From: an uncultured Clostridia bacterium | GTDB lineage: Bacteria > Bacillota > Clostridia > Oscillospirales > Ruminococcaceae | Direction: 5' to 3' | Length of the DNA: 5,598 nt | NCBI GenBank assembly: GCA_946533615.1 | Contig: CAMNBY010000286.1 | Location: 1 to 5,598, forward strand | Shown here: piece after piece, positions 1-4,799 of the stretch | Layout: each line of letters starts with the position of its first letter | Position numbering within the stretch: position 1 is the first letter of the stretch | The notes under the pieces: model-generated | What the model saw: the letters and a program-made list of their open reading frames with translations, nothing else | Told to the model about the DNA's origin: nothing | Database searches by the model: none | Position numbers and translations under genes: made by a program

Positions 1-2
1 CT

Positions 3-65
3 TTCAAGGAGAATTTGGGTAATATGACGGAAAATATGCAAGCAGATAGCGTGCAAAGGCGTTAG
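3..65 (+). CDS. Possible C-terminal end of a gene entering from the left (partial, uncertain)
   Basis: Reading frame 3 is open from the window edge to a TAG stop at 63-65, giving 20 residues beginning FKENLGNMTENMQ and ending QRR. The other two forward frames close early (TAA at 20-22 and TGA at 25-27). The composition (Glu, Asn, Gln, Met, a basic end) would suit the tail of a helical protein, but 20 open codons arise by chance fairly often. If real, the gene converges on the anti-sigma gene and the two stop codons overlap within the four bases TTAG at 62-65. A short ORF starting at ATG 24, with AAGGAG at 6-11, is an alternative, but its spacing of 12 bases is long and the product would be only 13 residues. 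No function can be assigned. Confidence 0.3.
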   Translation, partial: FKENLGNMTENMQADSVQRR

Positions 66-88
66 CCGGTGGTTGTGCGGTGTTGCCT
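42..88 (-). repeat. Degenerate copy A of a dispersed element, inside the end of the anti-sigma gene
   Basis: Read on the minus strand from 88, the sequence AGGCAACACCGCACAAC matches 16 of 17 bases of AGGCAGCACCGCACAAC at 1654-1670 on the plus strand. Further on, both copies share a TAACG block and a TTTG-A-CG/CTGC-like end, with gaps between. The far arm (42-57) is diverged. In plus-strand RNA, 42-56 can still pair with 73-87 at about 12 of 15 positions if G-U pairs are counted, and CAGTTTTCTT follows at 89-98, so it could act as a weak terminator for rightward transcription. The copy contains the last seven or eight codons and the stop codon of the minus-strand gene. That the two copies share one origin is inference from the alignment. 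Confidence 0.5.
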
Positions 89-967
89 CAGTTTTCTTGT
101 AAGTTCTGCTATGCGCTCACGGCTCAGAGCTTCAATGATGTTTGCCTTGTCGATGCGCATAGAAATATCTGTTCCGTCTTCGACGTTCAGCGAGATATTG
201 AAATCATAAAGCGCAGCTTCTCCTGTATCTATCACGATCTGCGAGAGCTCATCGGGCGGGAGCGTTTTCACAGATACGGTCAGATCACAGAGCTTCTCAC
301 CCGTATCGTTTCTGTATGCAGTGCCGCTTCCTGTCAGAACTATCGGCTTTCCTGTCTTGTTGATGAAAGAAAGAGACAGCGTGTCATCGCCCTCATATTT
401 AATGACATCGAGAAGATAGTATGCCGCTGAGGTGGGAGTTTCCGTCAAATAACTCACCGCCGCTTGGCAAACCTCTGCATACGGGCAGAGCGTATCATAA
501 ACACTTTTACGAAGCGCATCACTGTCGTTCCCCGAGGCTAAGGCATCGTCATAGTTTTTCAGCAAGCTGTGGGAGGCTTTTTCGGCCTCGAGGTAGTTCT
601 CGCAGGCAGTTTCTGCGTCTGTAAAGTCAGTCATAAGGGGCATATCATCTGACAAGGAGCTGTCGTTACCCAAGGATACGGCGCTTTCATCGGTAGAAGG
701 AGCAGACGCCTCTGCACCGTCCGCGGGGCCGCTGTCCTTTCCGATATGCCCTATCCCGAATACAGCCCCGACGCCGATACAGACAGCCAGCACCGCCGCT
801 GCGATATATGCGCCGTACCTCGGGCGGACAGAGGCTTGCGAGTGTGTTACTTCTCGCTTCCTTTCGGCAGGGCTGTCATCGGTGATATCATCGGCAAACG
901 GGTTTTCACGGGCGCCAAGCTTTTTTACACCGCTGACGTAGCTGTCCACCGCATTGTTTTTCCGCAT
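62..967 (-). CDS. Putative membrane-bound anti-sigma factor
   Basis: A 301-aa single-pass membrane protein. Residues 1-50 are charged and cytoplasmic and would be the sigma-binding part. Residues about 52-73 are a hydrophobic segment (YIAAAVLAVCIGVGAVFGIG) preceded by RPR, consistent with an N-inside topology. Residues about 77-112 are an acidic, Ser-rich linker. Residues 113-178 look helical. Residues 181-275 look like a beta-sandwich (SFINKTGKPIVL, then alternating strands), resembling extracellular FxLYD/DUF4352-type domains, and a charged helix ends the protein. The role comes mainly from context: it directly follows an ECF sigma gene, and its ATG (965-967) overlaps the sigma TGA (967-969). 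No zinc-binding HxxxCxxC anti-sigma motif is present, so it is not a ZAS-type protein. It may be a sensor of envelope state. The last residues (about 294-301, RQHRTTTG) are encoded by repeat copy A, so the natural C-terminus may have been replaced. It could instead be an unrelated membrane protein, but gene order argues for anti-sigma. Confidence 0.7.
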   Translation of the reverse strand: MRKNNAVDSYVSGVKKLGARENPFADDITDDSPAERKREVTHSQASVRPRYGAYIAAAVLAVCIGVGAVFGIGHIGKDSGPADGAEASAPSTDESAVSLGNDSSLSDDMPLMTDFTDAETACENYLEAEKASHSLLKNYDDALASGNDSDALRKSVYDTLCPYAEVCQAAVSYLTETPTSAAYYLLDVIKYEGDDTLSLSFINKTGKPIVLTGSGTAYRNDTGEKLCDLTVSVKTLPPDELSQIVIDTGEAALYDFNISLNVEDGTDISMRIDKANIIEALSRERIAELTRKLRQHRTTTG

Positions 968-1443
968 CAGAATCCCTCCTTTTCGTAAGCCTTCTGCAAA
1001 AGCTTTTTTCCTCGCCTTATCAGCGAGGCGGTAGTGTTCATGCCCTTCCCAAGAAGCTTTGCCGTTTCTATGATCGTATAGCCCTGCGCCAAGTGCAGAT
1101 AAAGCGGCAGCCTGTAGCGCTCGTCAAGCGAGAGCATAGCGCGCATAGCGGCACGCTCCGAAAGGGTGAGCTCGTCGTCCGTGACTGCGTCTGAAAGTTC
1201 GTCAAGGGGAACTGTGCGGCTGTGCTCGTGAGCCTTGAGCGTATCTTTAGCGACATTGACCGCCGTTCTTATCAGCCACGGGAGAATGTGGGCATCCTCC
1301 ATATTCTCCTGCTTCATCAGGCGGAGGAAGGCTTCCTCGGCGCAGTCCTGCGCAGTATGCAGGCTGCCCGTATAGTGCCACGCAGCGCGGGTTACTGTTT
1401 CGGCATAGTCTTCATATATCAAAGCCATTCGCTGCCTGTCCAC
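967..1443 (-). CDS. ECF-type RNA polymerase sigma factor (sigma-70 family)
   Basis: A 158-aa protein, the usual length for an ECF sigma factor with only domains sigma2 and sigma4. Sigma2 spans about residues 6-72: AQDCAEEAFLRLMKQ corresponds to region 2.1-2.2 and LPWLIRTAVNVAKDTLKAH to 2.3-2.4, which binds the -10. An acidic linker follows (78-96). Sigma4 spans about 98-152, with LSLDERYRLPLYLHLAQGY and a helix-turn-helix at about 121-147 (ETAKLLGKGMNTTASLIRRG) that would read the -35. The start is GTG at 1443, because AAAGGAGG at 1451-1458 lies 7 bases upstream. The frame stays open upstream to an ATG at 1563, but that reading would start ahead of the probable promoter (1517-1545) and adds residues with no sigma character. 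The gene is coupled to the downstream putative anti-sigma gene through TGATG. Its targets cannot be read from the sequence. Family assignment is firm; the regulon is unknown. Confidence 0.9.
   Translation of the reverse strand: MDRQRMALIYEDYAETVTRAAWHYTGSLHTAQDCAEEAFLRLMKQENMEDAHILPWLIRTAVNVAKDTLKAHEHSRTVPLDELSDAVTDDELTLSERAAMRAMLSLDERYRLPLYLHLAQGYTIIETAKLLGKGMNTTASLIRRGKKLLQKAYEKEGF
975..983 (-). promoter_or_regulatory. Ribosome binding site of the anti-sigma gene
   Basis: AAAAGGAGG on the minus strand, 7 bases before the ATG at 965-967. It lies inside the last codons of the sigma gene, so the anti-sigma gene has its own strong site in addition to the stop/start overlap. This fits balanced production of the two proteins. 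Confidence 0.85.
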
Positions 1444-1450
1444 AAGCTCC

Positions 1451-1458
1451 CCTCCTTT
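1451..1458 (-). promoter_or_regulatory. Ribosome binding site fixing the GTG start of the sigma gene
   Basis: AAAGGAGG on the minus strand, 7 bases before GTG at 1441-1443. This is the only strong Shine-Dalgarno match at good spacing in the open frame and decides in favour of the 158-aa reading over the longer 198-aa one. Confidence 0.85.
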
Positions 1459-1516
1459 CGGTCTCCTCACCATATATACGAATGAACCGCGCAGAATTGT
1501 GCAGGCTGTCATAAAT

Positions 1517-1545
1517 ATTTTAGCACAGATCACGCCGCAATACAA
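1517..1545 (-). promoter_or_regulatory. SigA-type promoter of the sigma/anti-sigma operon
   Basis: On the minus strand, TTGTAT (1545-1540) and TAAAAT (1522-1517) are separated by exactly 17 bases, with TG one base before the -10 (TGC at 1525-1523), an extended -10. Transcription would start near G1510, giving a leader of about 66 bases before the GTG. The good fit to the housekeeping consensus suggests the operon is not solely autoregulated by its own ECF factor, although a second ECF promoter cannot be excluded. Confidence 0.7.
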
Positions 1546-1584
1546 GAGGCTGCTGCGGTGCATGCACGGACCCTCCGCAGTTTT

Positions 1585-1634
1585 ACAGATAGAGAATTTT
1601 ATAAAACAAGGTATCTTATTTATTGACTATCTGT
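1585..1634. promoter_or_regulatory. 8-bp inverted repeat, possible operator at the exporter promoter
   Basis: ACAGATAG (1585-1592) and CTATCTGT (1627-1634) are perfect inverted copies whose centres are 42 bp apart, about four helical turns. The right half overlaps the end of the -35 and the start of the spacer of the rightward promoter, where a bound protein would interfere with polymerase. An 8-bp match is expected by chance about once in a region this size, so this is only a candidate. Confidence 0.25.
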
Positions 1635-1651
1635 CGGATATTTGATATAAT
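1623..1651 (+). promoter_or_regulatory. Near-consensus SigA promoter of the ABC exporter operon
   Basis: TTGACT (1623-1628) and TATAAT (1646-1651) are separated by 17 bases: five of six -35 bases and all six -10 bases match the SigA consensus. The predicted start at about 1658-1659 falls inside the left arm of the hairpin in repeat copy B. Such a strong promoter implies substantial basal expression unless a repressor or the leader structure limits it. Confidence 0.85.
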
Positions 1652-1653
1652 TA

Positions 1654-1700
1654 AGGCAGCACCGCACAACTAACGCTTTACGGCTTTGTACGGTGCTGCT
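1654..1700 (+). repeat. Copy B of the dispersed element: hairpin at the start of the exporter transcript
   Basis: GCAGCACCGCACAA (1656-1669) pairs with TTGTACGGTGCTGC (1686-1699) at 13 of 14 positions (one C-A mismatch), around a 16-base loop (1670-1685). No T-run follows (AAAAATAGGG comes next), so it is not an ordinary terminator. It begins three bases after the -10 of the exporter promoter, so the mRNA would start within or just at its left arm. The first 17 bases match copy A at 88-72 (minus) in 16 positions. It may be a small mobile repeat that has become part of the leader. Confidence 0.65.
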
Positions 1701-1745
1701 AAAAATAGGGTTTTTCCACAGATCTGATGAAAGCAGGGTGCAGAA
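1658..1745 (+). other. 5' leader of the ABC exporter mRNA
   Basis: About 88 bases lie between the predicted transcription start and the ATPase ATG. The first 42 form most of the copy B hairpin. A small AAAAA/TTTTT inverted pair follows (1701-1715). The ribosome site is weak: AGGGTG (1735-1740) ends 5 bases before ATG 1746, in contrast to the full sites of the other genes. A 9-codon ORF from ATG 1727 overlaps the ATPase start but has no ribosome site. Confidence 0.45.
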
Positions 1746-2444
1746 ATGTTTATTGAAATCAAAAACGCTAAGAAACAATACGGCACGGGCGATGCTGCTG
1801 TTTTCGCTCTGGCAGGAGTGGATCTTTCGCTTGAAAAGGGGAAGATATATGTTATTCTCGGGCCGTCGGGCTCGGGCAAGTCTACGCTGCTGAATATGGT
1901 GGGCGGCCTTGACAGCCTTGATTCGGGAGACCTGATCGTTGACGGAAGGAACATCGCGGGCGCGAGCAAGAAGGAGCTTCTGCGCTATCGCCACGAGGAC
2001 GTTGGATTTGTGTTCCAGTTCTACAACCTTATCCCCGACCTGAACGTTGAAGAAAACATCCAGGTGGTGTCGGAGGTCTCGGAAGACCCGCTCGACCTTG
2101 ACGAGGTGCTGAACGCCCTCGAGATAGAACAATACCGCAAGCGCTTCCCGAAGGAGCTGTCGGGCGGCCAGCAGCAGAGGGCTGCGATCGGACGCGCTAT
2201 GATAAAGAACCCCAAGCTGCTGCTGTGTGACGAGCTGACAGGTGCGCTGGACACCAAGTCGTCCTACGCGGTGCTGGAGTTTGTTGAAAAGATAAATGAC
2301 CTATATGGCACGACTATAATAATCATCACCCACAACGAGGCTATCGCCGACATGGCGGACTGCGTCATAAGGTTCAGGGACGGTAAGGTGGAATCAAAGA
2401 TCGACAACGAAAACAAGCGCCACGCCGCCGATCTTGATCTGTAA
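1746..2444 (+). CDS. ABC transporter ATP-binding protein (MacB/LolD/BceA type)
   Basis: A 232-aa cytoplasmic ATPase that powers the permease encoded next; length is normal for the family. All nucleotide-binding elements are present: Walker A GPSGSGKST (39-47), Q-loop glutamine 91 in VGFVFQFYNLIP, signature LSGGQQQR (138-145), Walker B LLLCDE (158-163, D162 and catalytic E163), D-loop GALD (166-169) and switch histidine 196 in ITHN. VGFVFQFYNLIP and the TGALD context are typical of the exporter family that includes LolD, MacB and BceA. One deviation is Leu at 164 (DELTG), where the family most often has Pro (DEPTG). The N-terminus MFIEIKNAKKQYG is the usual family start, supporting ATG 1746 despite a weak ribosome site. 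The gene is followed after 14 bases by the permease gene. Substrate is unknown; antimicrobial peptide export or sensing, lipoprotein handling, or another envelope role are all possible. Confidence 0.93.
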   Translation: MFIEIKNAKKQYGTGDAAVFALAGVDLSLEKGKIYVILGPSGSGKSTLLNMVGGLDSLDSGDLIVDGRNIAGASKKELLRYRHEDVGFVFQFYNLIPDLNVEENIQVVSEVSEDPLDLDEVLNALEIEQYRKRFPKELSGGQQQRAAIGRAMIKNPKLLLCDELTGALDTKSSYAVLEFVEKINDLYGTTIIIITHNEAIADMADCVIRFRDGKVESKIDNENKRHAADLDL

Positions 2445-2453
2445 GGCGGTGAT
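2443..2453 (+). promoter_or_regulatory. Ribosome binding site of the permease gene
   Basis: AAGGCGGTGAT differs by one base from the ideal AAGGAGGTGAT and overlaps the TAA stop of the ATPase gene. It favours ATG 2459 (9 bases after GGCGG) over the second ATG at 2462. The placement suggests translational coupling of ATPase and permease. Confidence 0.8.
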
Positions 2454-2458
2454 GCAGT

Positions 2459-4693
2459 ATGATGCTTAACAGACGCTACCCGCGAAGTATCAGATCATAT
2501 CTGTCCTTCTACATATCGGCATCGGTGCTGACTATGGTGTCGCTGCTGATATTTTTCCTGTTCTATTCGTCGGGCACGGGGCTTGAACAATACGCCGACG
2601 ACCTTGCAAAAAGCAACGCCCGCGAGGACGCACAGTTCGAGACCCTTGAGGAGATCACCGACGAGGAGCTTTCGGCTCTCAGCAAGGAATACGATGTTAC
2701 CCTTGAGCGCGAAAGCTACATAAACATCGTTGAAAGCTCGGGCACGCGTTCAAGGATATTCAAGGAAAGCAAGGCCATTGATCTTTACAAGATAACAGAT
2801 GGCGCCCGCCCCGCAAACGAGGGTGAGGTCATGATCTCTCTCGGATATGCCGAGGAGCACAGCATCTCTGTGGGCGACACGATAACGGTAGGCAGGAAGG
2901 AGCGCAGGATAACGGGCTTTTTCCTGAGACCCGACTATCTGTTCATGGTCGAGAACGACACCGACGCCTACAAGAACGTAAAGGACTTTTTCCTTGCGGC
3001 GCTTGATGACAAGACCTTTGACAGCGAGTTTGAAGAGCCCGCTGTGCTCTACAAGGTAAGATACAACGACAAGTCCAGGGAGACCGACTTCCGCAAGAGG
3101 ATAAACAAGGACTACACGACGCTGAGCTATCTTTCCGCCGATGTAAACGGACGGATAAACTATATCTATCAGGAGGCCGACACATATTTCCTGATGTCGT
3201 GGATACTGCTGCTTGTGCTGCCGCTGACGGCGGTGGTGCTTGTGTGCCTTATCATCAGCAGGAAGATCTCGAAGGAGCAGAAGATAATCGGCACGCTCTC
3301 GGCTCTTGGACGCAAGCCCCGAACCATTATGCTCCACTACGGCATCATGGCGCTTATCCCGGGTATACTCGGCGGTGTGCTTATGGGCGTTGTGACGGTG
3401 CTGATCGCCGACAACTTCGGAGCCTTCGCGACCGAGAGCTTTGAGCCGATAAAGCCCGATTTCAGCGTGCCTGTATACATTCTGATACTTGGCGCTGTTA
3501 TCCCGACTCTGCTCTACTTTGTCGCAGCGCTGCTTGTCACAAGAAAAACGCTCAAGAACAACATCGTTACACTTTTGAGCGGTGCCGCAGGCACAAAGAG
3601 CAAGTCGAAGAAGATATTCACAAAGTCCAAGATGAAGGTACGCACCCGCTTTGCTCTGCGCTCTGTGATCGGCAGCTTCGGCAGAAGCTTCGTGATCTTC
3701 CTCGGGATATTCCTCGGTGGCGCGATAATGTGCTTTGCAAACGTCTACTCCGACTCTATGATAAAGCTGGCTGACGACCCGATGTCGCAGATAGGCAGCT
3801 ACAAATACAGGTACTACCTCAGCGACTACAAGGAGGGCACCTACAGCGACAACACCGACGTGCTGATAAACGCCTCCTTCGAGTCCGAGAGCGGCAGCAT
3901 AGTAAACGTCATCGGCGCCGACAGCGGCTGCAAGAGGCTGAACCTCACGGACACCGTCACAGGAAAACGCGCAGACCTCGAGCTCGGCTGGTACATAAGC
4001 TCGCTGGCGTCGAAGATGTTCGGGGTCGAAAAGGGCGGACTGCTGAAGATCAAAAACAACGCCACCCTCCAGGAAAAGACCATCAGCATCATGGGCGTTG
4101 TCGAGAACAGCTACGAGATCTTTGCGATAAGCACAAGAGAGAACGCCTCGGAGCTCACGGGGCTTGACGCAAAATACTACGACTGCATACTCTCCGACGA
4201 GGAGATAAGCTTTGAGAAGGACGAGATCGCGCTCATCGCAAGCGACAAGACCATCAAGGAGCAGATGAATATGCTGGTCGATGAGTCAAAGGCGAACAGG
4301 GTCGTTATCATGCTGCTGGGCGCTGTTATATGTATCTCGGCGATATACGTTGCGCTGAACATGATGATTAACGAGCAGTCGGCAAACATCTCGATGCTAA
4401 AGGTGCTGGGCTACAGGCGCAGTTACATCGACACGATGATACTCAGAGGCAACCACATACTGCTCGTCCCCGGCATCATTCTCGGGCTGCTCGCGGGCAT
4501 GGGCATTATGACGATATTCTCCGAGACGCTTGTCGAGATAACGGAGATGATACTCCCCGTCGAGATGAGCATAAGGACCGTACTGATAACCTGTGCGGCG
4601 GTGCTTGTCTGCTACTTCGGCTCGCTGTTTGTGCTGAGGCGCCGTGTCGAGGACATCGACATGATCGAAAGCCTGAAGGACAACCGCGACTGA
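2459..4693 (+). CDS. ABC transporter permease, FtsX family, with two large extracellular domains
   Basis: A 744-aa membrane subunit partnering the preceding ATPase. Predicted membrane segments lie at about 17-38, 243-266, 293-317, 337-361, 408-429, 614-636, 665-688 and 706-727. This gives both ends inside and two extracellular domains, 39-242 and 430-613. The first has a MacB-core-like stretch (GARPANEGEVMISLGYAEE at 115-133, then VGDTITV and ITGFF). The two halves each carry an FtsX-like unit: EQKIIGTLSALGRKP (273-287) and ISMLKVLGYRRSYID (644-658) are the cytoplasmic coupling segments that contact the ATPase. A Lys-rich stretch (about 380-396) sits in the cytoplasmic linker, in keeping with the positive-inside rule. 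The tandem arrangement implies that one chain may supply both permease halves. No MacA-like adaptor gene is nearby, as expected for a Gram-positive. BceB-like permeases have ten segments and one outside domain, so this is not a typical BceB. Substrate unknown. Confidence 0.9.
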   Translation: MMLNRRYPRSIRSYLSFYISASVLTMVSLLIFFLFYSSGTGLEQYADDLAKSNAREDAQFETLEEITDEELSALSKEYDVTLERESYINIVESSGTRSRIFKESKAIDLYKITDGARPANEGEVMISLGYAEEHSISVGDTITVGRKERRITGFFLRPDYLFMVENDTDAYKNVKDFFLAALDDKTFDSEFEEPAVLYKVRYNDKSRETDFRKRINKDYTTLSYLSADVNGRINYIYQEADTYFLMSWILLLVLPLTAVVLVCLIISRKISKEQKIIGTLSALGRKPRTIMLHYGIMALIPGILGGVLMGVVTVLIADNFGAFATESFEPIKPDFSVPVYILILGAVIPTLLYFVAALLVTRKTLKNNIVTLLSGAAGTKSKSKKIFTKSKMKVRTRFALRSVIGSFGRSFVIFLGIFLGGAIMCFANVYSDSMIKLADDPMSQIGSYKYRYYLSDYKEGTYSDNTDVLINASFESESGSIVNVIGADSGCKRLNLTDTVTGKRADLELGWYISSLASKMFGVEKGGLLKIKNNATLQEKTISIMGVVENSYEIFAISTRENASELTGLDAKYYDCILSDEEISFEKDEIALIASDKTIKEQMNMLVDESKANRVVIMLLGAVICISAIYVALNMMINEQSANISMLKVLGYRRSYIDTMILRGNHILLVPGIILGLLAGMGIMTIFSETLVEITEMILPVEMSIRTVLITCAAVLVCYFGSLFVLRRRVEDIDMIESLKDNRD

Positions 4694-4710
4694 TGCCCCT
4701 CATTGATTTC

Positions 4711-4745
4711 GATAGCCGATCCGTAAACGGGTCGGCTGTTTCTTT
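4711..4745 (+). terminator. Intrinsic terminator of the ABC exporter operon
   Basis: AGCCGATCCG (4714-4723) pairs with CGGGTCGGCT (4728-4737) at all ten positions, one of them a G-U pair, around a TAAA loop, and GTTTCTTT follows. Pairing can extend to 4711/4740 through weak pairs. It starts 18 bases after the permease stop. There is no A-run on its left side, so it should act rightward only. Confidence 0.88.
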
Positions 4746-4769
4746 GCGCAGTTTCTTTCGCACAGGGCG

Positions 4770-4778
4770 TGGTATGAT
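4770..4778 (+). promoter_or_regulatory. Extended -10 promoter of the hydrolase gene
   Basis: TGGTATGAT contains an extended -10 (TG, one base, TATGAT at 4773-4778). No good -35 is found at 17 bp; AGTTTC at 4750-4755 is poor, which extended -10 promoters tolerate. Transcription would start near 4785, leaving a leader of only about 15 bases that is little more than the ribosome site. It lies just after the exporter terminator, which supports separate transcription. Confidence 0.5.
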
Positions 4779-4784
4779 CAGGTC

Positions 4785-4795
4785 AAGGAGGTGAT
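4785..4795 (+). promoter_or_regulatory. Ribosome binding site fixing the hydrolase start
   Basis: AAGGAGGTGAT is a full-length match to the anti-Shine-Dalgarno sequence, with GGAGG ending 8 bases before ATG 4800. It rules out the in-frame GTG at 4791, which is part of the ribosome site itself. Confidence 0.92.
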
Positions 4796-4799
4796 AGCC

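Larger units (their letters stand above)
1444..1745. other. Divergent control region between sigma operon and ABC exporter
   Basis: These 302 bases hold no convincing gene. From the left they contain the sigma ribosome site (1451-1458), a leftward SigA-like promoter (1517-1545), a 10-bp palindrome GTGCATGCAC (1558-1567), a short inverted repeat CTGCGG/CCGCAG (1553-1558 and 1575-1580), an AT-rich block (1593-1622), an 8-bp inverted repeat (1585-1592 and 1627-1634), a rightward near-consensus promoter (1623-1651), the hairpin repeat copy B (1654-1700) and the exporter leader. The block is visibly richer in A and T than the flanking genes. Confidence 0.75.

Noticed and set aside
1444..1563. Extension of the sigma gene to ATG 1563 (198 aa)
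   Set aside because: It has no ribosome site, it begins upstream of the likely promoter at 1517-1545, and the added residues do not resemble sigma domain 2. The GTG at 1443 with AAAGGAGG is better.
1553..1584. Terminator from CTGCGG/CCGCAG followed by TTTT
   Set aside because: The stem is only six pairs with a 16-base loop, and no rightward gene lies just upstream that would need it.
1727..1756. Nine-codon leader peptide ahead of and overlapping the ATPase start
   Set aside because: It has no ribosome site and no notable codon pattern.
1620..2132. Antisense open frame of 170 codons covering the exporter promoter and the ATPase start
   Set aside because: It is opposite the conserved Walker A and Q-loop region of the ATPase and reads through the promoter; no family features.
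2750..3337. Antisense open frame of 195 codons inside the permease gene
   Set aside because: It lies wholly opposite a well-supported membrane protein gene, has a low-complexity composition of the kind produced by codon bias, and shows no ribosome site or recognisable domain.
4791..4799. Hydrolase start at GTG 4791
   Set aside because: This GTG is part of the AAGGAGGTGAT ribosome site; ATG 4800 is at ideal spacing.
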